From Leptolyngbyaceae cyanobacterium M65_K2018_010 (GTDB taxonomy: Bacteria; Cyanobacteriota; Cyanobacteriia; Phormidesmidales; Phormidesmidaceae): a stretch of DNA of 6,127 nt. Positions within the stretch are counted from its first letter, which is position 1; each line of letters starts with the position of its first letter. Positions 1 through 5,667 of this stretch are shown piece after piece. The position numbers were made by a program, and so were the translations under genes. The notes beneath the pieces were generated by a model. That model saw nothing but the letters and a program-made list of their open reading frames with translations, made no database searches and had not been told where the DNA came from. The stretch is taken from the NCBI GenBank assembly GCA_015295885.1, contig DVEE01000069.1:1-6127 (forward strand), in the 5' to 3' direction.

Positions 1-2726
1 CGTTGAAAGGGGTAGGTGGGCAGGGCCAGCTTGCGGCGGCGGTAGGGTTGGTCGAACCCCTGCCAATCGATGGCCACCCCATGGAGGTACAACTGGCTGA
101 GGCTCTGGCTGAGGGTGGCCCAATCATCCCGCTGGCGCCAGAGGGAGGGGAACCAGCGGCTGTCTGTCTGGGGCAGGCACTGTTGCCCCAAGCGCGACAG
201 TACCGGATGGGGGCCGATTTCCAGAAAGTGGGTGTAGCCCTGCTGGTGTAGGCTGGCGATACCCTCCGCAAAGCGCACGGGCTGGCGGGCCTGGCGACGC
301 CAGTAGGTGGCATCCGGAGTTTCCCCTGGAGCCAGGAATTGCCCGGTCAGATTGGCCACCAGGGGAATTTGGGGTGGCTGGAAGTCCACTTGGCGGGCCA
401 GATGCTCAAACACATTGAGAATGGGCTCCATTAAAGGAGAGTGAAAGGCATGGGAAACGGCCAGGGGGGTGACGGCAATCTGGCGGTTTTTCAAGTCTTC
501 TAGGAGGTCCTTGAGTGGCTCTCGCAGGCCAGCCACGACGGTATTGTGCGGCCCATTCAGGGTGGCGATCGCCACCGCCTCCCCGTAGGGAGCCATCGCT
601 GCGGCGACTGTCTCCGCATCGGCCATCACGGCCGCCATCAGGCCATTGGCCGGTAGGGACTGCATCAACTGCCCCCGCTGGGCAATCAGTTTCAACCCCT
701 CTTCCAGGCTGAACACTCCCGCCACGCAGGCGGCCACGTATTCCCCGACACTGTGGCCCAGCACCGCCGCCGGTTGCACCCCCCAGGAACGCCAGAGCTC
801 GGCCAGGGCATACTCCAGGGCAAACAGGGCGGGCTGGGTATAGGCGGTTTGGTGCAGCCGCGGATCCTCGGGCGCGTCGGGATAGAGTACGGTCAGCAAG
901 GAATCCTCCAGGTAGGGCCGGAGAATCTCATCGCAGCGCTCCAGGGCGGCCCGAAAGACGGGTTGGGTCTGGTACAGTTGTTGGCCCATGCCCGGATACT
1001 GGGCCCCTTGGCCGGTGAACAGCCAGACCAAGGCCGGTGCCTCCCCCGCCCCCGGCAAAGCAGTTTTCAAAACCGAGTCAGAGCTGGTATCTGTTCCCCC
1101 GGCAAAGGCCAGGAGGGATTGCTGCAACGCTGTCGGGGTGGTGGCCCAGGTGGCTAGCCGGTAGGGGAAACGGGTGCGACCCGTGTTGGCGGTGTAGCAG
1201 AGGTTGGCTAACTCCTGCTCGGGCAGGTTCTGGAGCTGGGTCAGGTACTGGCGGGCCAGGATCCGCAGGGCTGATTCACTGCGGGCTGAGAGGGTGAAGA
1301 GATGACCAGGTCGCTCTAGGGGGGAGGCAGGTGTTTCAGTTCCTTCTGAGGCGAGGCGAGGGGGAGCCTGCAAGACCAGGTGGGCATTGGTGCCGCCAAA
1401 GCCAAAGGAACTGACGCCCGCGATCGCATGCTCAGAAAAATCGCGCCAGGGTTCTCGCTCGGTCTGCACCCGCAGGGGCAGTTGGTCGAACGGAATGTAG
1501 GGATTAGGCCGATGGAAGTGGAGGCTGGGCACCCAGGTCTGGTGCTTGAGGCAGAGGGCTACCTTAATCAAGCCAGCGATACCGGCGGCGGCTTCAGTGT
1601 GGCCAATGTTGCTTTTTACCGAACCTAGGCGAATCGGGGGGCTGAACTGGTGGCTGGGGCCAAACACATTACCCAGGGCCTTGGCCTCAATGGGATCGCC
1701 CAGCAGAGTACCGGTGCCGTGGGCTTCGATGTAGCTGACCTGGGCCAAGGGCACCCGGGCCTGGCGGTAGGCCGCTCGCAGCACCTGTTCCTGGGCTTCC
1801 CGGTTAGGGGCAGTAAGGCCGTTGGTGCGGCCATCCTGGTTGATGGCACCGCCGCGAATCAGGGCGTAGATGCGATCGCCCTGGGCTAGGGCTTGGGTCA
1901 GCGGTTTCAGCACCACCGCCCCGGCCCCCTCGGAGCGGACAAAGCCGTTGGCGTCAGCATCAAAGGCTTTGCAGCGGCCATCCGGCGACAGGGCGGTGAG
2001 CTTACTAAAGCCGATGGTGAGGGAGGGCGTAATCATCACATTGACGCCCCCGACCAGGGCTAGGGTGGACTCTCCCCGCCACAAACTCTGACAGGCCAGA
2101 TGCACCGCCACCAAAGAGGAGGAACAGGCGGTATCCACCGTCAGGCTAGGGCCCTGAAAATTGAGCAGGTAGGACATTCGGTTGGCTAGCATGGTCGAGG
2201 CCAGACCGGTGGCGGTATAGGGGCCAATCTGGTCGTCCTGCTGCAGCAGAAATTGGCCGTAGTCCAGGGTCGAGGCTCCGACAAATACGCCGGTTTGGGT
2301 GCCGCTCAGGTCTTGGGGCACAATCGCCCCATCCTCGAGGGCTTCCCACATCACCTCCAGTAACAGTCGCTGCTGGGGGTCAATGTACTTGGCTTCCCGA
2401 GGAGCAATGCCAAAAAATTCCGGGTCAAACTGGTCAATCTGTTCCAGAAAGCCGCCCTGGCGGCAGTAGTGCTTGCCGGGTTGGGCTGGGTCGGCGTCGT
2501 AGAAGTGCTCAAGGGGCCAGCGATCGCGGGGAATGTCGCGGATCGCATCCTGGCCCTGGGTGAGTAACTGCCAATAAGCTTGAAGTTGGGGTGCGCCGGG
2601 AAAGCGGCAGCCCATGCCGACAATGGCGATCGGTTCCGGGACGCCTTTCTTTTCCCCCAGCCGTACCTTTAGCTGCAGCCGTTGCTCGGGCGAAAGCGTT
2701 GAAATTCGCCGGGCTAAATCGTTCAC
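1..2726 (-). CDS. Type I modular polyketide synthase, KS-AT portion (3' end beyond left edge)
   Basis: This PKS module condenses an acyl chain with a malonyl extender unit; it is cytosolic. The frame is open from GTG 2726 to base 1 (908 codons plus two bases) with no stop. Residues 1-28 form a charged leader helix (LSPEQRLQLKVRL), likely a docking or linker segment. The ketosynthase spans about 31-455, with Cys201 in DTACSSSLVAVH, His336 in EAHGTGT and His376 in KSNIGH. A KS-AT linker follows. The acyltransferase spans about 566-860, with FTGQGAQYPGMG at 570, nucleophile Ser659 in GHSVGEY, Arg684 in AQRG and His762 in HAFH. The HAFH motif, rather than YASH, predicts malonyl-CoA. The post-AT linker YRRRKLALPTYPFQ ends the visible part, so KR, DH, ER, ACP and terminal domains are unknown. 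All catalytic residues seen are intact. The GTG start is chosen because GGAG lies 7 nt upstream and only 11 nt separate it from the FAAL stop. From memory the sequence resembles the KS-AT of cyanobacterial olefin synthases, but other FAAL-primed PKSs would look similar. Confidence 0.96.
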   Translation of the reverse strand, partial: MNDLARRISTLSPEQRLQLKVRLGEKKGVPEPIAIVGMGCRFPGAPQLQAYWQLLTQGQDAIRDIPRDRWPLEHFYDADPAQPGKHYCRQGGFLEQIDQFDPEFFGIAPREAKYIDPQQRLLLEVMWEALEDGAIVPQDLSGTQTGVFVGASTLDYGQFLLQQDDQIGPYTATGLASTMLANRMSYLLNFQGPSLTVDTACSSSLVAVHLACQSLWRGESTLALVGGVNVMITPSLTIGFSKLTALSPDGRCKAFDADANGFVRSEGAGAVVLKPLTQALAQGDRIYALIRGGAINQDGRTNGLTAPNREAQEQVLRAAYRQARVPLAQVSYIEAHGTGTLLGDPIEAKALGNVFGPSHQFSPPIRLGSVKSNIGHTEAAAGIAGLIKVALCLKHQTWVPSLHFHRPNPYIPFDQLPLRVQTEREPWRDFSEHAIAGVSSFGFGGTNAHLVLQAPPRLASEGTETPASPLERPGHLFTLSARSESALRILARQYLTQLQNLPEQELANLCYTANTGRTRFPYRLATWATTPTALQQSLLAFAGGTDTSSDSVLKTALPGAGEAPALVWLFTGQGAQYPGMGQQLYQTQPVFRAALERCDEILRPYLEDSLLTVLYPDAPEDPRLHQTAYTQPALFALEYALAELWRSWGVQPAAVLGHSVGEYVAACVAGVFSLEEGLKLIAQRGQLMQSLPANGLMAAVMADAETVAAAMAPYGEAVAIATLNGPHNTVVAGLREPLKDLLEDLKNRQIAVTPLAVSHAFHSPLMEPILNVFEHLARQVDFQPPQIPLVANLTGQFLAPGETPDATYWRRQARQPVRFAEGIASLHQQGYTHFLEIGPHPVLSRLGQQCLPQTDSRWFPSLWRQRDDWATLSQSLSQLYLHGVAIDWQGFDQPYRRRKLALPTYPFQ

Positions 2727-2733
2727 AGGCTTG

Positions 2734-2737
2734 CTCC
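2734..2737 (-). promoter_or_regulatory. Ribosome binding site deciding the PKS GTG start
   Basis: On the minus strand GGAG directly follows the TAG stop of the FAAL-ACP gene and lies 7 nt (CAAGCCT) before GTG 2726. The next Met codon in this frame is residue 38, inside the conserved KS start (AIVGMGCRFPG), so GTG is the only sensible start. The tight spacing implies one transcript and probably coupled translation of the two proteins. Confidence 0.75.
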
Positions 2738-5056
2738 CTAACTCCAGTCAATGCTTGGCGTGTCTAAGAGGGCTTGAATCTCAGCCTCTGGAAGCCGCGT
2801 CAGCTCCTGCACCAGTTGCTCAACCTCGGTGTCCTCACGGCTCCGGGCCGATCGTTCAACCCTGGGAGCCTGGGCGGGAGCCTGGGCCGCGGCCAGGTAG
2901 GCGGCCAGGGCTTCGATGGTGGGATACTCGTAGGCTAGGGTAGGCGATAGGGGAACCCCCAGGGTCGATTCCAGGGCTTCGGCCAACTCCACAGCAGTAA
3001 TGGAATCGAGCCCATACTCCGCCAACGGCTGCCGAACATCTAGACTGGTGGTCGGCACTTTCAAGGTTTTGGCCAGCCAGTCTACCATCCAGGTTTGAAT
3101 AGCCTTGGGCGTAGTCAGGGTAGGGACTGGACGAGGCAACACCTTCACCTCGGTCATGACCTGCACCGTGGACTCCCTAGCCGCCAGGGTAGGCGGTGTC
3201 GCCGTTTCTGTAGCGCTGGCGGCGCTGATCGACTCCCATATCTCTAGGGCGGGGCTGGGGTCATCGGCCTGCCAACTGTAGACAAAATCAAGCTGCCCAT
3301 CCAAAAAACCAGTCCGACAGCGATGGCGCTGGATTTTGCCGCTGGAGGTTTTGGGCATGGCGTTGGGACGCAAAAGCCCGATCGCCCCAATTTGTAAATC
3401 ATGCTGCTCAGCCACTTGACGACGAATGGCGGCAAACACCGCCTCCGCATCGACGGAACGCAGAGCGCTCCGTTCTAATTCTTGGACAACGACCAGTTGT
3501 TCGGTATTGCCTAAAATCACCGAAAAGGCGGCACAGCTGCCTTTACTGAGGGCGGGATGGGCCTGTTCCACGGTGGCCTCAATATCTTGGGGATAGTGGT
3601 TGCGGCCCCGAATGATGATTAGATCCTTGAGTCGTCCGGTGACGTAGAGATTGCCCTCGTGGAGAAAGCCTAGGTCGCCGGTGCGCAAAAAGGTTTCCCC
3701 ATTGCCATCGGCCAGGGTCGCGTGAAAGCTGTAGACTGTTTCGGCCTGCCGTCGCCAGTACCCCTGGGCAATGCTGGGGGATTGGCGCACCCAAATTTCT
3801 CCGATCACCTGGGGTGGGCAAGGTCGGTGGCTTTCTGGGTCAACGATGCAGACCTGGTTGGCAATGGCGGGGTGGCCGCAACTGACAATGGGGCGGGCGG
3901 CTTCGGGGTGGGCGGGGGCTACCGGAATCACCTGATTGCGTTGCAAGGCTGAGGCCTGCACCACCAGATGTTTAGGGTCCGCCTTCTGAGTGGCTCCGGT
4001 CACCATCAGAGTGGTTTCGGCCATACCGTAGCAGGGATAAAAGGCCTGGGAGCGAAAGCCACTGGGAGCGAAGGCGGTAGCAAATTCAGTGAGAGTCTCC
4101 TGGTGGATCGGTTCTGCCCCGGTGAAGGCCAGTTCCCAACCGCTTAGATCTAATCCTTGCCGTTGCTCTGGGGTGGTCTTGCGCAGGCAGAGGTCGTAGG
4201 CAAAATTGGGGCCGCCACTGGTGGTAGCTCGGTAATGGGCGATCGCCTCAAGCCAGCGTAGGGGCCGCTGCAAAAAGGACACCGGGGCCATCAGGGTCAT
4301 TTCCGCCCCCACGTAGAGGGGTTGTAAAATGCCTCCTACTAGCCCCATATCGTGGTAAGGCGGCAGCCAGGAAACGCCCCGGCTCTCAGGGGTGTTGCCA
4401 AAGCAACGACTAATCAGCTCAGAATTGTGCAGCAGGTTGCCATGACTAATCATCACCCCCTTGGGGGCCGCCGTAGACCCCGAGGTGTATTGAAGGAGGG
4501 CCAGACTATCGGTGGTCACTGCAGGGGGCTGCCATTGCTGGGCCAAGCGGGTCTCTAGCCCGTCGGTGCTGAGGCAGTAGAGCGATCGCAGGGCCGGAGA
4601 ATCCCCTAACCGGCGCTCTAGCTTAGCCAAGGTTGCTCCGTCGGTGAGGGCCAGAGTAGCGCCGGCATCCTGCACCATCGACTCAATCCGATCCAGGGAG
4701 CGGTTGGGGCGGGGGGGGGAGGCGGGCACCGCGATCGCTCCAGCATACAGGCATCCTAAAAAGGCCGCTATGTAGTCCAAGCCGGCTGGATAGAGCAACA
4801 GCACGGGCTGATGGAGACAACCTAAATCATGCAGTAATACCGCGATCGCCTGGGCGCGTTCCTGCAGGGCGGCATAGGTAATCTCCTCGGCTTGGTCAGG
4901 GACGCCATCGGGAAGAAATCGATAGATGACCCGGTCAGGAGTCTGCTGGGCCCGCCTACTTAACAGATCTATCAAGGTTTCAGCCCGAAATGGTTGCTCT
5001 AGCATCTCCTGAATCACCATACATATCGCCATATTCAAGGGTGGGGCTGCTGCCAC
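2738..5056 (-). CDS. Fatty acyl-AMP ligase fused to an acyl carrier protein (FAAL-ACP loading protein)
   Basis: It activates a free fatty acid with ATP to acyl-adenylate and transfers it to its own ACP phosphopantetheine, priming the downstream PKS. The adenylating domain covers about residues 20-600: YTSGSTAAPKG at 190-200 (P-loop type motif), LPPYHDMGL at 231-239, SGGPNFAYDLC at 280-290, TGAEP at 312-316, CYGMAET at 342-348, TGDLG at 459-463, RGRNHYPQDIE at 483-493, and Lys574 in PKTSSGKIQR. The LPPYHDMG and NHYPQDIE signatures indicate a FAAL rather than a fatty acyl-CoA synthetase. A low-complexity linker (about 600-650) leads to the ACP (about 650-725) with attachment Ser685 in YGLDSITAVE. 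The C-terminus (about 735-772, including LTRLPEAEIQALLD) looks like a docking helix. The annotated start is GTG 5056, the most upstream possible because TGA occurs at 5068. It has no clear Shine-Dalgarno. ATG at 5032, 5020 or 5005 are alternatives; 5005 fits the usual FAAL N-terminus best. The substrate chain length cannot be read from the sequence. Confidence 0.95.
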   Translation of the reverse strand: MAAAPPLNMAICMVIQEMLEQPFRAETLIDLLSRRAQQTPDRVIYRFLPDGVPDQAEEITYAALQERAQAIAVLLHDLGCLHQPVLLLYPAGLDYIAAFLGCLYAGAIAVPASPPRPNRSLDRIESMVQDAGATLALTDGATLAKLERRLGDSPALRSLYCLSTDGLETRLAQQWQPPAVTTDSLALLQYTSGSTAAPKGVMISHGNLLHNSELISRCFGNTPESRGVSWLPPYHDMGLVGGILQPLYVGAEMTLMAPVSFLQRPLRWLEAIAHYRATTSGGPNFAYDLCLRKTTPEQRQGLDLSGWELAFTGAEPIHQETLTEFATAFAPSGFRSQAFYPCYGMAETTLMVTGATQKADPKHLVVQASALQRNQVIPVAPAHPEAARPIVSCGHPAIANQVCIVDPESHRPCPPQVIGEIWVRQSPSIAQGYWRRQAETVYSFHATLADGNGETFLRTGDLGFLHEGNLYVTGRLKDLIIIRGRNHYPQDIEATVEQAHPALSKGSCAAFSVILGNTEQLVVVQELERSALRSVDAEAVFAAIRRQVAEQHDLQIGAIGLLRPNAMPKTSSGKIQRHRCRTGFLDGQLDFVYSWQADDPSPALEIWESISAASATETATPPTLAARESTVQVMTEVKVLPRPVPTLTTPKAIQTWMVDWLAKTLKVPTTSLDVRQPLAEYGLDSITAVELAEALESTLGVPLSPTLAYEYPTIEALAAYLAAAQAPAQAPRVERSARSREDTEVEQLVQELTRLPEAEIQALLDTPSIDWS
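4711..4719. repeat. Nine-base G homopolymer (C9 in the coding strand) inside the FAAL gene
   Basis: Nine consecutive G on the plus strand encode part of the conserved PASPPRPNRS segment (FAAL residues 111-120) on the minus strand. The reading frame is intact as given. Such a tract is prone to replication slippage and to sequencing error, and a one-base change would destroy the ligase early. Confidence 0.9.
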
Positions 5057-5062
5057 CGACCC

Positions 5063-5086
5063 GGTTCAAAGTTCGTCTTTGCAACC
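5063..5086 (-). promoter_or_regulatory. Inverted repeat just upstream of the FAAL start (possible operator or mRNA hairpin)
   Basis: On the minus strand GGTTGCAAAG and CTTTGAACC are separated by ACGAA and pair over 9 bp with one bulged G. The element ends 6 nt before GTG 5056, so in RNA it would cover the normal ribosome-binding zone of that start. In DNA it could be a repressor site. The rest of the 190-nt gap (5057-5246) holds no gene and no convincing sigma-70 promoter. The minus-strand stretch around 5135-5155 is AT-richer (TTGATATTCTAGGAT), but no paired -35 and -10 boxes were found. Confidence 0.35.
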
Positions 5087-5213
5087 CTTCAGCCATTCCC
5101 CCTGCTAGCCCCTAGATTCCTTCAGCACACTCCCCGGGCGCATCCTAGAATATCAACAGAAGCCACCGAATATCCCACCAGCGAACTGACCGCCTGGAGT
5201 GGCCATGGGGATA

Positions 5214-5238
5214 GGGGACTGGAACCAGCTAGTGCCCC
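5214..5238 (-). terminator. Imperfect GC-rich hairpin after the small membrane protein gene (weak terminator candidate)
   Basis: It starts 9 nt past the TGA at 5247. On the minus strand GGGG pairs with CCCC, and inside that CTGG pairs with CCAG around a very short loop, with unpaired bases on the 5' arm. There is no T-tract after it, so it is not a canonical intrinsic terminator. It could slow read-through into the FAAL operon or have no function. Confidence 0.2.
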
Positions 5239-5246
5239 GAGGCCCA

Positions 5247-5429
5247 TCAGCTGATATTCAGGCAATTTTGGCACAAAAGCCCTAACCACGGCCAGGTTAG
5301 CAGGGTGGAAATTGGTGCCGGTACCATCTCGCCCCGAAAATCTAGAATCTGCACCAGCAGTAGGTAACCGATGGCTAGTAGCAGTGAGATCGCGCCAGTC
5401 ATAAGGGCAACTAGTTTTGAACGATCCAT
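5247..5429 (-). CDS. Small hypothetical membrane protein (60 aa)
   Basis: The function is unknown. The protein begins MDRSKLVALMTGAISLLLAI, has one confident membrane helix (about residues 6-28), then the polar stretch LDFRGEMVPAP, then a shorter hydrophobic tail (about 43-55, with TWPWLGLLCQNC). The composition is protein-like rather than that of a chance frame: a short charged N-terminus, a clean hydrophobic block, and a D-F-R-G-E turn. I recall similar MDRSKLVA...LLDFRGEM peptides as conserved short proteins in cyanobacteria, but this was not checked here. The start is ATG 5429 with only a weak GAG 4 nt upstream. A TTTAAT box at 5458-5453 could be a -10 element but has no good -35. It lies in the same direction as the FAAL operon but 190 nt away, so it is probably a separate unit. 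It is divergent from the ABC gene. Confidence 0.65.
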   Translation of the reverse strand: MDRSKLVALMTGAISLLLAIGYLLLVQILDFRGEMVPAPISTLLTWPWLGLLCQNCLNIS

Positions 5430-5544
5430 AGGGCTCGGGGGTATAACGATTGATTAAACCAGGGGAGGAGGGTTATTAGCCACTAGGTTCCCTGTAACTT
5501 CTTAACCCTGACACAAATCGGGCCTGATGTCTGCGGTAGGATAC

Positions 5545-5557
5545 CCTAGCGACTAGG
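5545..5557 (+). repeat. Small inverted repeat CCTAG-CGA-CTAGG
   Basis: This is a perfect 5-bp stem with a 3-nt loop. Its 3' arm (5553-5557) is also the start of the larger hairpin at 5553-5587, so the two cannot form together. It is alone too small to be meaningful. It is listed because it is the first of a chain of alternative pairings in this leader. Confidence 0.35.
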
Positions 5558-5587
5558 CCGTGGTCTGGAGGAAAGCCATGGGCCTAG
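5553..5587 (+). promoter_or_regulatory. Hairpin with the Shine-Dalgarno in its loop and an ATG in its stem
   Basis: CTAGGCC (5553-5559) pairs with GGCCTAG (5581-5587). After a bulged G at 5580, GTGG (5560-5563) continues pairing with CCAT (5576-5579), including one G-U pair, for 11 bp in total. The 12-nt loop is TCTGGAGGAAAG, which displays GGAGG while the ATG at 5578-5580 is in the stem. The arrangement resembles structures that control translation initiation, but pairing was worked out by eye and no known riboswitch family is recognised. Confidence 0.4.
5567..5571 (+). promoter_or_regulatory. Strong Shine-Dalgarno (GGAGG) in front of a very short ORF
   Basis: GGAGG is followed by six bases (AAAGCC) and ATG 5578, which is ideal spacing. 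It is the best ribosome binding site in the window, yet the ORF it serves stops after seven codons. The adjacent ABC gene, 90 nt downstream in the same frame, has no comparable site. Confidence 0.5.
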
Positions 5588-5604
5588 ATTCATGGGCCTA
5601 GATT
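5577..5604 (+). repeat. Perfect tandem duplication of a 14-bp unit
   Basis: The unit CATGGGCCTAGATT occurs at 5577-5590 and again at 5591-5604 with no mismatch and no spacer. Each copy carries an ATG and a GGCCTAG arm able to pair with CTAGGCC at 5553-5559, so the duplication doubles the 3' arm of the hairpin and lengthens the short ORF from four codons to seven. Confidence 0.9.
5578..5601 (+). CDS. Possible 7-residue leader peptide ORF (MGLDSWA)
   Basis: ATG 5578 follows GGAGG at 6-nt spacing and reads M-G-L-D-S-W-A then TAG at 5599. It is in the same frame as the ABC gene but separated from it by TAG 5599, TAA 5614 and TGA 5641, so it is not an N-terminal extension. It could be a translated upstream ORF that controls folding of the downstream hairpins, or a relic or chance ORF. 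There is no run of one regulatory codon as in amino acid attenuators. Confidence 0.25.
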   Translation: MGLDSWA

Positions 5605-5608
5605 GAGG

Positions 5609-5625
5609 TGTCCTAACCTAGGACA
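5609..5625 (+). repeat. Tight hairpin TGTCCTA-ACC-TAGGACA
   Basis: This is a perfect 7-bp stem with a 3-nt loop, between the short ORF and the ABC gene. Its last two bases (5624-5625) are shared with the next hairpin, so only 5 bp can remain if both form. Confidence 0.5.
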
Positions 5626-5642
5626 ACGGGCCCAGCCCGTTG
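5624..5642 (+). promoter_or_regulatory. GC-rich hairpin CAACGGGC-CCA-GCCCGTTG before the ABC gene
   Basis: This is a perfect 8-bp stem with a 3-nt loop, ending 4 nt before the alternative ATG 5647 and 25 nt before ATG 5668. A five-T run sits at 5654-5658, too far (11 nt) for a standard intrinsic terminator. GGCCCA inside it (5629-5634) can also pair with TGGGCC in either copy of the 14-bp repeat, giving a possible competing structure. The role is unknown; attenuation or control of initiation is an inference. Confidence 0.4.
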
Positions 5643-5667
5643 ATTGATGTGGATTTTTACCGGCCCT

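Larger units (their letters stand above)
565..4849. repeat. HIP1 octamers (GCGATCGC), eight dispersed copies
   Basis: Copies lie at 565-572, 1420-1427, 1872-1879, 2520-2527, 4239-4246, 4582-4589, 4731-4738 and 4842-4849. Four fall in the PKS gene and four in the FAAL gene; none occurs in 5057-6127. HIP1 over-representation is a known signature of many cyanobacterial genomes and is the best taxonomic clue here. It also suggests that the biosynthetic genes are long resident in, or derived from, a HIP1-rich genome. Confidence 0.93.

Noticed and set aside
2724..2740. Frameshift or assembly split between FAAL-ACP and the PKS as an artefact of one long gene
   Set aside because: The first protein ends in a plausible helical tail with a TAG, and the second starts with a well-spaced ribosome binding site and its own leader helix, so a true gene boundary is the simpler reading.
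3..2943. Many open frames of 60-134 codons on the plus strand and in other minus frames across the PKS and FAAL genes
   Set aside because: They lie opposite or out of frame with two genes that have unmistakable motifs. Their composition (Pro, Gly, Arg, Gln rich) is that of GC-rich shadow frames.
4979..5096. Minus-strand ATG 5096 preceded by a purine-rich run (AGGGGGA), out of frame with the FAAL
   Set aside because: It gives a peptide of about 38 residues without recognisable features that overlaps the FAAL start, and the purine run abuts the ATG too closely for a normal ribosome binding site.
5494..5509. NtcA-like or Pho-box-like sequence (GTAACTTCTTAACC)
   Set aside because: NtcA sites need GTA-N8-TAC and this reads GTA-N8-ACC. 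The TTAAC repeats are 8 nt apart instead of the 11-nt period of Pho boxes.
5430..5560. Sigma-70 promoters for the small membrane protein gene or the ABC gene
   Set aside because: A TTTAAT box (5458-5453, minus) and a TAGGAT box (5537-5542, plus) are present but neither has a -35 box at a sensible distance, so they are not annotated as promoters.
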